Shown here: positions 1 through 5,009 of the stretch, in pieces
Layout: each line of letters begins with the position of its first letter
Numbering within the stretch: position 1 is the first letter of the stretch
NCBI GenBank assembly: GCA_016209005.1
Contig: JACQWZ010000103.1
Coordinates: 1-10,626 of the forward strand
Source: Candidatus Kuenenbacteria bacterium
GTDB lineage: Bacteria > Patescibacteriota > Patescibacteriia > UBA2591 > PGYQ01
Direction: 5' to 3'
DNA: 10,626 bases
Position numbers and translations under genes: made by a program
The notes under the pieces: generated by a model
What the model was told of the DNA's origin: nothing
Seen by the model: the letters and a program-made list of their open reading frames with translations, nothing else
Database searches by the model: none

Positions 1-202
1 TCAAGCAAGTTCTAGTAAAAAAGATTTTATTAATTTTATAAACCATGCGTTAAAATCAGCGAATGAAACAAGATATTGGTTGGGATTATTAAGGGATAGC
101 GGAAAGGTGGAAAAAATAAATTCAAAAAAACTCTTAAAAGAAGCCCAAGAATTTTCTAAAATATTAGGTTCAACAATATTATCACTTAGAGGAAAGAAAT
201 AA
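1..202 (+). CDS. Four-helix-bundle protein (S23/IVP-like), C-terminal part
   Basis: The window opens inside a gene whose last 66 residues are readable in the frame starting at base 2 and end at TAA 200-202. The residues SKKDFINFINHALKSANETR followed by YWLGLLRD, then a second amphipathic helix ending in ILSLRGKK, match the C-terminal half of the four-helix-bundle family named after the protein encoded in 23S rRNA intervening sequences. That family forms small all-helical oligomers; its molecular role is not settled. The segment resembles the gene at 4191 (SKKDFVHKIGICKKEIKETQ then FWLRLLA) more than the one at 1256. An array of 7-bp repeats starts two bases after the stop, as at the other two four-helix-bundle loci. 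The N-terminus and any upstream array lie outside the window. Confidence 0.85.
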   Translation, partial: QASSSKKDFINFINHALKSANETRYWLGLLRDSGKVEKINSKKLLKEAQEFSKILGSTILSLRGKK

Positions 203-203
203 T

Positions 204-251
204 TTTTAACTTAAAACTGTGACTTTGAACTTTTAATTTTAAACTTTTAAC
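204..251. repeat. Heptamer array, unit about TTTTAAC
   Basis: Seven consecutive units fill most of the gap between the first four-helix-bundle gene and the NIF3 gene. All are 7 bp except one of 6 bp. Five end in AAC (TTTTAAC, TTAAAAC, TTTGAAC, TTTAAAC and TTTTAAC), one reads TTTTAAT and the 6-bp unit is TGTGAC. The array ends eight bases before the NIF3 start codon, so it also forms that gene's leader. No ribosome-binding site is visible in it. Confidence 0.7.
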
Positions 252-258
252 TTATTTT

Positions 259-1230
259 ATGACATTAAAACAAATCTACAATTTAGCCATTCAAGTGGGG
301 ATTAAAACGGATCCTCGAGGAAAGAAAGAAGTTGATAAAATATTAAAAAAAGAAAAAGAAAAATTTAAAGAATTAAAAAAACAAGAACAAGAAGAATTTG
401 ATCAAGAAAAATTTTTTAATCCTTACGCGGATTCAAGAATTTTAAATGACATTAGTGGTGATAAACAAATTAAAAGAATTTTAGTTGGCATTGATTTGGA
501 AGGACCAGAAATTTTATTAGCCGATCGCTTAACAGAAAAAGGCAAAAAAATTGATTTATTAATCGCTCATCATCCAGAAGGAAAAGCTCTGGCTTCTTTG
601 TCAGAAGTAATGCATCTTCAGGAAGATTTGTTATATAAACTTGGTGTATCAATTAATGTTGCCGAAGGAATTATGAATCCTCATATTGCCGAAGTAGCAA
701 GAACAATCGCGCCGGCAAATCATTTTCGAGCGATAGATATGGCTAAAATTTTAAATTTTAGTTTTATGTGCGTTCATACTCCGGCTGATAATTTAGTCAT
801 GGATTTTATTCAAAAAAAAATTGATAGAGAAAAACCTGAAACTCTGGGAGAAATAATAAAATTATTAAAAACAATTCCAGAATATAATCAAGCGACAAAA
901 GAAAACGCTGGTCCTAAAATTTTTGTTGGTCATTCAGAAAGAAAAGCTGGCAAAATAGCTATTTCAGAAATAACCGGCGGAACCGAGGGTCCAAAAGAAA
1001 TTTATGAAAAATTATCTCATGCCGGCGTCGGGACTGTGATTGGCATGCACATGAGCGAAGCAAGCAGAAAAGAAGCGGAAAAATATCACATCAATGTTGT
1101 CATTGCCGGACATTATTCTTCCGATTCCTTAGGAATGAATTTGTTTTTAGATGAATTAGAAAAAAGGGGAATTGAAATTATCCCTTGCTCGGGACTGATA
1201 CGTGTGAAACGTTTTTTGCATAACGCGTAA
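259..1230 (+). CDS. NIF3-family protein (NGG1p-interacting factor 3-like)
   Basis: This 323-residue protein belongs to the NIF3/YbgI (DUF34) family, which folds around a dinuclear metal site. Members have been annotated as GTP cyclohydrolase I type 2, but the physiological reaction is uncertain. Visible signatures are IAHHPEG near residues 102-108 (metal-binding histidines) and a C-terminal AGHYSSDSLGMN near residue 285, leading to IIPCSG. The first 60 residues form a charged helical extension (KEKEKFKELKKQEQEEFDQE) followed by NPYADSRIL. I recall this arrangement from NIF3 proteins of candidate phyla bacteria rather than from the shorter classical form. The start at 259 is the first ATG after the leader array. 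The last residues and the stop codon lie inside the heptamer array at 1218, so the natural C-terminus has probably been rewritten by the repeat. Confidence 0.88.
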   Translation: MTLKQIYNLAIQVGIKTDPRGKKEVDKILKKEKEKFKELKKQEQEEFDQEKFFNPYADSRILNDISGDKQIKRILVGIDLEGPEILLADRLTEKGKKIDLLIAHHPEGKALASLSEVMHLQEDLLYKLGVSINVAEGIMNPHIAEVARTIAPANHFRAIDMAKILNFSFMCVHTPADNLVMDFIQKKIDREKPETLGEIIKLLKTIPEYNQATKENAGPKIFVGHSERKAGKIAISEITGGTEGPKEIYEKLSHAGVGTVIGMHMSEASRKEAEKYHINVVIAGHYSSDSLGMNLFLDELEKRGIEIIPCSGLIRVKRFLHNA

Positions 1231-1252
1231 CGCATAACGCATAACGTGGAAC
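1218..1252. repeat. Heptamer array, units GCATAAC / GCGTAAC / GTGGAAC (left arm)
   Basis: Five contiguous 7-bp units. With a = GCATAAC, b = GCGTAAC and c = GTGGAAC, the order is a b a a c. The array begins inside the end of the NIF3 gene and supplies its stop codon. It ends three bases before the ATG of the broken four-helix-bundle gene. The array at 1726-1753 carries the same units in reverse complement, so the two form arms around that gene. Confidence 0.85.
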
Positions 1253-1255
1253 GAT

Positions 1256-1724
1256 ATGAATTTTCATGATGAATTAAAATTAATAATGCACTAGTATGTT
1301 AAATTGGTTTATAAAATAACCAAAAAATTTCCAAAAGATGAATTATATGGAGTAACTTCTCAAATAAGAAGATCTAGTTTGTCAATTATATTAAATTATA
1401 TTGAGGGTTATGCAAGGAGAAAAAATGATAATTGCAGGACTTACGCAGTTTAATCAAAAAATGGCTAAAGTTAGCGAAAATTGAATTTTTGTTAATTTTT
1501 CATTTTTAGCTAATATTAGCCAAATGCACATTAATAGTGCGTAACTCCTGAATTGTAAAGTTTACAAGAATTTTTTAGAAATATCATACGGATCATTAAA
1601 GGAATCTAAATATTTATTATTTTTTTCTTGTGAAGAAAATTATATTACACAAGAAGAATATAAAACAGCGTTTGAATTGTCTGACAGAATTGGCAAAATG
1701 CTGTGGAGTTTAATTAAGAATTAA
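1256..1724 (+). pseudogene. Four-helix-bundle protein (S23/IVP-like), broken by a MITE and a nonsense codon
   Basis: The N-terminal half reads MNFHDELKLIMH, then TAG at 1292-1294, then YVKLVYKITKKFPKDELYG and TSQIRRSSLSIILNYIEGYA. This is the characteristic first half of the four-helix-bundle/IVP family. A 116-bp element sits at 1435-1550, flanked by AATTG on both sides. Removing the element and one AATTG joins AAT GAT AAT TGT AAA GTT TAC in one frame. The protein then continues as KVYKNFLEISYGSLKESKYL and ends IGKMLWSLIKN, TAA at 1722-1724. The rebuilt gene is 116 codons including the stop, the normal size for this family, with TAG as codon 13. Homologues usually have a charged residue there, so TAG is most likely a point mutation. 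No in-frame ATG follows it; TTG at about codon 17 is a possible alternative start. Inverted heptamer arrays bracket the gene. Confidence 0.88.
1435..1550 (+). mobile_element. 116-bp MITE, copy 1
   Basis: This non-autonomous element runs from CAGGACTTACGCA to TGCGTAACTCCTG: terminal inverted repeats of 13 bp with one mismatch. It is flanked by the direct repeat AATTG at 1430-1434 and 1551-1555. It is identical to copy 2 (4490-4605, opposite strand) over all 116 bases. It is too short to encode a transposase. Inner segments TGGCTAAAGTTAGC and GCTAATATTAGCCA are imperfectly complementary, so a strand could fold into a long hairpin. Precise 5-bp duplications point to mobilisation by a DDE transposase elsewhere in the genome; I cannot assign the family. 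Confidence 0.92.
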
Positions 1725-1725
1725 C

Positions 1726-1753
1726 GTTACGCGTTCCACGTTACGCGTTATGA
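1726..1753. repeat. Heptamer array, units GTTACGC / GTTCCAC (right arm)
   Basis: Four 7-bp units: GTTACGC, GTTCCAC, GTTACGC and GTTATGA. Read on the other strand they are GCGTAAC, GTGGAAC and a GCATAAC-like unit, the family found at 1218-1252. The array begins one base after the four-helix-bundle stop codon and ends 12 bases before ruvB. Arms and gene together would let the transcript form a stem with the gene in the loop. Confidence 0.85.
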
Positions 1754-1765
1754 TTTTAATTTTTT

Positions 1766-2764
1766 ATGTCTGATCGCATCATTGCTTCAAAAGAAAAGCC
1801 GGAGGATAAAAATTTAGATTTAACTTTGCGGCCTAAAAAATTAAGCGAATATGTTGGCCAAGAAAAAATAAAACAAAATTTAAATATTTTTATTGAAGCG
1901 GCGAAAAAAAGAGCCGAACCAATTGAGCATATTCTTTTGTATGGTCCTCCTGGTTTGGGAAAAACAACTTTAGCTCACATTATTGCCAATGAAACAAATG
2001 GCAACATTAGAGTTACTTCCGGGCCGGCTCTTGAACGAACTGGAGATTTAGCCGCTATTTTAACAAATCTTCAAGATGGCGATATTCTTTTTATTGATGA
2101 AATTCATCGTTTAAATAAAGTGATTGAAGAAATTCTTTATCCGGCGATGGAAGAATATGTTTTGGATATTGTTGTTGGCAAGGGTCCTTCGGCTCGAACA
2201 TTAAGATTAGATTTGCCGCGTTTTACAATTATTGGCGCGACAACTAAAATGAGTCTTCTTTCTTCTCCGTTAAGAGATCGTTTCGGAGCGATTTACAGAT
2301 TAAATTTTTACGAGGATTCTGAAATTGAAAAAATTATTGAACGGGCCGCGAAAATTTTATCAATTGAAATTGAAAAACAAGCTTGTCAAGAAATAGCCAA
2401 AAGAGCCAGAAAAACCCCTCGGATCGCCAATCGACTTTTAAAAAGAGTTCGGGATTATACTCAAGTTAAAAATGAAAAAATTATTAAACAAAATTTAGCC
2501 CAAGAAGCGCTGGCGATGTTAGAGGTTGATCATTTAGGATTAGATCAAATTGATCGTCAAATTTTAAAAGTGATTATTGAAAAATTTAAAGGCGGACCAG
2601 TTGGATTAAACACAATCGCTTCCGCGATTTCTGAAGAAATGGCGACAGTTGAAGATGTCTACGAACCATTTTTAATGCAACTAGGCTTTCTCTCCCGCAC
2701 CCCCCGCGGTCGCATAGTCACCGACTTAGCTTATCAACACCTTAAAAAATTTGACAAAATTTAA
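1766..2764 (+). CDS. ruvB: Holliday junction branch migration DNA helicase RuvB
   Basis: RuvB is the hexameric AAA+ motor that drives branch migration of Holliday junctions together with RuvA during recombinational repair. The 332-residue length is normal. Visible in order: RPKKLSEYVGQ near residue 22 (N-terminal signature); Walker A GPPGLGKTT at 60-68; Walker B ILFIDE at 107-112 followed by IHRL; sensor 1 and arginine finger in GATTKMSLLSSPLRDRFG near 157-174, with the finger at R170; and the C-terminal winged helix with LGFLSRTPRGRIVT. No ruvA or ruvC is adjacent. The ATG follows a T-rich leader with no Shine-Dalgarno. Bases 2682-2730 are markedly C-rich compared with the rest of the gene. 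The last codons carry the -35 box of a downstream promoter. Confidence 0.98.
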   Translation: MSDRIIASKEKPEDKNLDLTLRPKKLSEYVGQEKIKQNLNIFIEAAKKRAEPIEHILLYGPPGLGKTTLAHIIANETNGNIRVTSGPALERTGDLAAILTNLQDGDILFIDEIHRLNKVIEEILYPAMEEYVLDIVVGKGPSARTLRLDLPRFTIIGATTKMSLLSSPLRDRFGAIYRLNFYEDSEIEKIIERAAKILSIEIEKQACQEIAKRARKTPRIANRLLKRVRDYTQVKNEKIIKQNLAQEALAMLEVDHLGLDQIDRQILKVIIEKFKGGPVGLNTIASAISEEMATVEDVYEPFLMQLGFLSRTPRGRIVTDLAYQHLKKFDKI

Positions 2765-2778
2765 AAAATAGATATAAT
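2751..2778 (+). promoter_or_regulatory. Sigma-70-type promoter, consensus boxes
   Basis: TTGACA at 2751-2756 and TATAAT at 2773-2778 are perfect -35 and -10 consensus boxes separated by 16 bp. The -35 box lies inside the last codons of ruvB and the -10 box just after its stop. Transcription would begin near 2784, within the octamer array, and would read the two genes at 2863-3492. Confidence 0.72.
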
Positions 2779-2779
2779 G

Positions 2780-2843
2780 AAAACAATAAAACAATAAAAC
2801 AATAAAACAATAAAACAATAAAACAATAAAACAATAAAACAAT
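2780..2843. repeat. Octamer tandem array, 8 perfect copies of AAAACAAT
   Basis: Eight exact copies of AAAACAAT in 64 bp. The array starts two bases after the -10 box, so nearly the whole 5' untranslated region of the following gene pair is this repeat. Two further copies occur at 3483-3498, at the end of the second gene, in the same orientation. The unit is 8 bp, unlike the 7-bp units elsewhere. Copy number probably varies through strand slippage. Confidence 0.95.
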
Positions 2844-2862
2844 TTTTATCAGTTCAAGATAT

Positions 2863-3087
2863 ATGTCAAAAATTTTTAATAATACAAAAACAAAATCTAT
2901 TAATAAACTTGATCAATATGCTGGTCAATGGGTTTCTTTTATTAATGAAAAAGTTGTGACTTCAGCGGAAACTCTAGAAGAATTAGAAAAAAAGACAAAG
3001 AAAATGGTCTTAAAAAAAGAACCAGTATATTTTTTAGTTCCTCGAAAAGATGAAGGTCCTTTTATCCTTATTTTTAAAAGATTATAA
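2863..3087 (+). CDS. Small DUF5678-like protein
   Basis: A 74-residue protein whose core LDQYAGQWVSFINEKVV, then a helix TLEELEKKTKKM, then EPVYFLVPRKDEGPFILIF resembles the DUF5678 pattern (aromatic-rich strand, helix, strand). Function is unknown. The first 16 residues are basic and probably disordered. It starts 19 bases after the octamer array and a strong promoter. It ends three bases before the next start codon, so the two genes are surely co-transcribed and probably translationally coupled. I recall DUF5678-like proteins next to retropepsin-like genes in candidate phyla bacteria and archaea, which supports the pairing. The family assignment is by eye. Confidence 0.75.
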   Translation: MSKIFNNTKTKSINKLDQYAGQWVSFINEKVVTSAETLEELEKKTKKMVLKKEPVYFLVPRKDEGPFILIFKRL

Positions 3088-3090
3088 ATT

Positions 3091-3492
3091 ATGGAAGAGA
3101 AAAAATTCAGTTATCTTAATAAAAATAATCAATGGTTTCCAGTAATAGACATTAGTCTTCAAGGACCAAAGCGAATAAGAAAATTTAAAGCATTAATTGA
3201 TTCAGGAGCCTCTTTTTCAGTGTTTAGACCTGAAGTAGCCAAGCTTTTGGGTTTAAAAATAGAAAAGGGGAAATTAATATATTTAGAAGGAATCGGTGGC
3301 AGGATTTTAGGGTATATTCATAAGCTTAATTTAAGCGTTGACGATAAAAACTTTTTTAAATGCAACATTGTATTTTCCTATGAATTTAATGTTTCATTTA
3401 ATCTTTTGGGAAGAAATAATTTTTTCGAGCCGTTTATTATTAGTTTTTTTGAAAAAGATAAAAAAGTGATTATTGAGGAATTAAAACAATAA
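3091..3492 (+). CDS. Retropepsin-like aspartic protease family protein
   Basis: A 133-residue protein with the single-domain retroviral-type aspartic protease pattern: catalytic LIDSGASFSVF at about residues 35-45 (D37, S38, G39), a glycine-rich flap-like LEGIGGRILG around 65-74, and a late hydrophobic-glycine segment FNLLGRNNFF at 103-112. Retropepsins act as homodimers, each subunit giving one aspartate. No signal peptide or membrane helix is visible, so a cytoplasmic location is likely. It is the second gene of a two-gene unit with the DUF5678-like protein. The last codons and TAA lie in two copies of the upstream octamer. The natural substrate is unknown. Confidence 0.82.
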   Translation: MEEKKFSYLNKNNQWFPVIDISLQGPKRIRKFKALIDSGASFSVFRPEVAKLLGLKIEKGKLIYLEGIGGRILGYIHKLNLSVDDKNFFKCNIVFSYEFNVSFNLLGRNNFFEPFIISFFEKDKKVIIEELKQ

Positions 3493-3498
3493 AACAAT
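3483..3498. repeat. Two copies of octamer AAAACAAT
   Basis: Two exact copies of the unit found eight times at 2780-2843, in the same orientation. They cover the last codons and the stop of the aspartic-protease-like gene, so direct repeats flank the two-gene unit. Confidence 0.9.
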
Positions 3499-3531
3499 AA
3501 TTTTTTATTTAATAAATTAACTATAAATATT

Positions 3532-3732
3532 ATGACACTAGAATCAGGGTTTAATCCAGAACAAAAAGGAGAAGAAGGACAAATAACAAAAGAAACACAA
3601 TTTTTAAATAAAGCACTTGATTTATATAAAAAATTACCAGAAGATCAACAAAGAAAACTTAATAAAATTTTCAAACAAAGTTTTGAGAATCTTAAAAAGG
3701 TTGCAGAAAAAGAGTATAACCTTAAATTTTAA
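3532..3732 (+). CDS. Small hypothetical helical protein
   Basis: I do not recognise this 66-residue protein. It starts MTLESGFNPEQKGEEGQ, a polar probably disordered stretch, followed by two predicted amphipathic helices (LNKALDLYKKLPEDQQRKLN and KIFKQSFENLKKVAEKEYNL). It has no membrane segment and no cysteine. Codon use matches the neighbours. A strong hairpin terminator follows within six bases of the stop, which supports it as a real gene that ends a transcript. No clear ribosome-binding site precedes the ATG. Confidence 0.6.
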   Translation: MTLESGFNPEQKGEEGQITKETQFLNKALDLYKKLPEDQQRKLNKIFKQSFENLKKVAEKEYNLKF

Positions 3733-3737
3733 TGTAC

Positions 3738-3771
3738 AAAATTAAACTTTTATTAAAAAGTTTAATTTTTT
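3738..3771 (+). terminator. Rho-independent terminator
   Basis: A perfect 14-bp stem (3738-3751 with 3756-3769) with a four-base loop, then a T run. It lies between the stop of the 66-residue gene and the ribosome-binding site of the next gene. The stem is A/T-rich apart from one C-G pair, so strength is uncertain. The A run on the left could allow it to work in both directions. Confidence 0.7.
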
Positions 3772-3790
3772 GTTTATAAAAATTTTTAAA

Positions 3791-3796
3791 AAGGAG
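3791..3796 (+). promoter_or_regulatory. Ribosome-binding site AAGGAG
   Basis: AAGGAG lies four bases before the ATG at 3801. It is the only strong Shine-Dalgarno in the window; most other starts here follow A/T-rich leaders without one. This suggests unusually efficient initiation for the small acidic protein. Confidence 0.75.
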
Positions 3797-3800
3797 AAAA

Positions 3801-4091
3801 ATGTCACAAGCGCTGGAAAATTTAAAACAAATCGTTATTCAAGCGAATATTTCAGAAGAGGACAAGAATGACCTGCTTGTCTTTTTGCCTATTTTCCCAA
3901 AAGATATAATAGAGGGATTAACCAAATATTTTTTAAAAGAACCAAAATTAATAACAGAATTTAATAAAGATTTTAAAGGCAGACTTAAAGCGTTGGCTGG
4001 GATAGAGGATAAGGAAGTAGATAAAATGATTACAAAAGAAGAAGCGGAAGAATTTTCAGAAGAAGAAAAAGATGAAGAAGAGGAAGAATAA
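3801..4091 (+). CDS. Small hypothetical protein with acidic C-terminal tail
   Basis: I do not recognise this 96-residue protein. Residues 1-75 look helical, with LFVFLPIFPKDI-type hydrophobic content in the middle (LLVFLPIFPKDIIEGLTKYF) and a basic stretch NKDFKGRLKAL. The last 20 or so residues are almost all Glu/Asp (EEAEEFSEEEKDEEEEE). No signal peptide or true membrane helix is visible. It has its own strong ribosome-binding site and follows a terminator, so it is probably a separate well-translated unit. The acidic tail could make it a nucleic-acid mimic or a partner of a basic protein, but that is only a guess. Confidence 0.7.
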   Translation: MSQALENLKQIVIQANISEEDKNDLLVFLPIFPKDIIEGLTKYFLKEPKLITEFNKDFKGRLKALAGIEDKEVDKMITKEEAEEFSEEEKDEEEEE

Positions 4092-4093
4092 AA

Positions 4094-4114
4094 AGTAACC
4101 AGTAACGAGTATAA
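4094..4114. repeat. Heptamer array, unit AGTAACC
   Basis: Three 7-bp units: AGTAACC, AGTAACG and AGTATAA. The array begins two bases after the stop of the acidic-tail gene. The same family in reverse complement (TTACTGG) occurs at 9217-9248. A short imperfect inverted repeat around GCCGAAGG follows at about 4113-4130. Confidence 0.6.
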
Positions 4115-4150
4115 TCCGCCGAAGGTGGATAATAAATAAAAACATGATTT

Positions 4151-4192
4151 AATTTTCAATTTTCAAGTACCAATTTTCAATCAATTTTCAAT
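4151..4192. repeat. Heptamer array, unit AATTTTC (left arm)
   Basis: With a = AATTTTC, b = AAGTACC and s = AATC (a four-base interruption), the order is a a b a s a, then AATG, which contains the start codon of the four-helix-bundle gene. The array after that gene (4671-4732) carries the same components in reverse complement, including matching odd units b and s, so the two are homologous inverted arms. Confidence 0.85.
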
Positions 4193-4680
4193 GATTCAAT
4201 TATCAAACAACAAATTTGATTTAGAAGAAAGAACGGCAAAATTTGCCGAAGAAGTTATTGATTTTGTAAAAATAATAAAAATTAATGCAGTTAATCAAAG
4301 AATAATTAATCAGTTAGTGGGATCAGCAGGATCAGTTGGCGCTAATTATTGCGAGGCTACCGAGGGAGAAAGTAAAAAAGATTTTGTCCATAAAATAGGA
4401 ATTTGTAAAAAAGAGATAAAAGAAACACAATTTTGGTTAAGGCTTTTAGCAAGAAGCGATTCAGAAGAAAAAGAAAAAATTAGAATATTCAGGAGTTACG
4501 CACTATTAATGTGCATTTGGCTAATATTAGCTAAAAATGAAAAATTAACAAAAATTCAATTTTCGCTAACTTTAGCCATTTTTTGATTAAACTGCGTAAG
4601 TCCTGATATTATGGAAAGAAGCTCATGAGTTATTGCTAATTTTTTCAAAAATCAACAAATCTTCCAGAAAGAAAAATTGA
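4191..4680 (+). pseudogene. Four-helix-bundle protein (S23/IVP-like), interrupted by a MITE
   Basis: The intact N-terminal 99 codons read FDLEERTAKFAEEVIDFVK, then INQLVGSAGSVGANYCEA and SKKDFVHKIGICKKEIKETQ, FWLRLLA. This is the family pattern, including the glycine/alanine-rich second helix. A 116-bp element at 4490-4605 then replaces the C-terminus with a spurious 32-residue tail ending at TGA 4584-4586. Removing the element and one copy of the ATATT duplication joins ATT AGA ATA TTA TGG AAA GAA. The original protein then continues as ILWKEAHELLLIFSKINKSS and ends at TGA 4678-4680: 122 residues. The truncated product lacks most of the fourth helix, so function is doubtful, although the first three helices would still be translated. 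Inverted AATTTTC arrays bracket the gene. Confidence 0.88.
4490..4605 (-). mobile_element. 116-bp MITE, copy 2
   Basis: This is the reverse complement of copy 1 and identical to it over 116 bases. The direct repeat ATATT lies on both sides (4485-4489 and 4606-4610). It is inserted in the fourth-helix coding region of the four-helix-bundle gene. Confidence 0.93.
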
Positions 4681-4732
4681 AAATTGAGAAATTGATACTT
4701 GATTGATAATTGAAAATTGATAATTGAAAATT
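4671..4732. repeat. Heptamer array, unit GAAAATT / GATAATT (right arm)
   Basis: Units of mostly 7 bp: GAAAATT, an 8-bp GAGAAATT, GATACTT, a four-base GATT, then GATAATT, GAAAATT, GATAATT and GAAAATT. Reverse-complemented, these give AATTTTC/AATTATC units with AATC and AAGTATC interruptions, as in the array at 4151. The first units overlap the original stop codon of the four-helix-bundle gene. A run of ATTTT repeats follows to about 4752. Confidence 0.85.
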
Positions 4733-4784
4733 ATTTTATTTTATTTTATTTTAAATTTTTTCTAAAAGCCAAAAGCTAATTAAT

Positions 4785-5009
4785 ATGAAATTTAGACAAG
4801 CCTTATTTTGGGACACTGATCCTAAAACAATAGATGTTAAAAAAAACGCTCAATATATCATTGAACGAGTGGCTGATTTTGGGAATGACAAAGAAGCGAG
4901 GTGGGTTTTGGATTTTTATAAACAAAAATTACTAAGAAAAGTTATTACTAAATCAAGGTGTTTAAGGCCGGAAACAAAATTATTATGGACATTAATGACG
5001 CAAAAATAA
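4785..5009 (+). CDS. DUF6922-like protein, partner of the AbiEii-type gene
   Basis: A 74-residue protein with FRQALFWDTDPKTIDVKKNA, then YIIERVADFGND, then WVLDFYKQKLLRKVITKSRC and LRPETKLLW. This is the pattern of small DUF6922-like proteins (FWD.D...ID..K...YIIERV..FG) usually encoded just upstream of AbiEii/AbiGii-type nucleotidyltransferases. The presumed role is antitoxin or regulator, by gene position only. The reading frame overlaps the next gene, so the two are translated together. The C-terminus after LLW is short and could have been trimmed. A leader rich in ATTTT repeats and without a ribosome-binding site precedes the ATG. Confidence 0.8.
   Translation: MKFRQALFWDTDPKTIDVKKNAQYIIERVADFGNDKEARWVLDFYKQKLLRKVITKSRCLRPETKLLWTLMTQK

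Noticed and set aside
1292..1294. TAG recoded as a sense codon
   Set aside because: No other gene here uses in-frame TAG, and the locus is already broken by a MITE; known recoding in related lineages concerns TGA, which is used as a stop for polA.
4113..4130. Terminator after the acidic-tail gene around GCCGAAGG
   Set aside because: The stem is only about seven pairs with a G-T wobble and there is no T run.
3839..4159. Minus-strand Ser-rich open frame of 106 codons
   Set aside because: It is the complement of the acidic-tail gene; the poly-Ser run mirrors Glu codons and there is no family similarity.
4490..4586. C-terminal tail RSYALLMCIWLIL of the four-helix-bundle frame as a real membrane segment
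   Set aside because: It is translated MITE sequence; the element's ends and target duplication are exact.
4730..4752. ATTTT pentamer run as a functional array
   Set aside because: It is only about four units of low-complexity A/T sequence; chance is likely in this composition.
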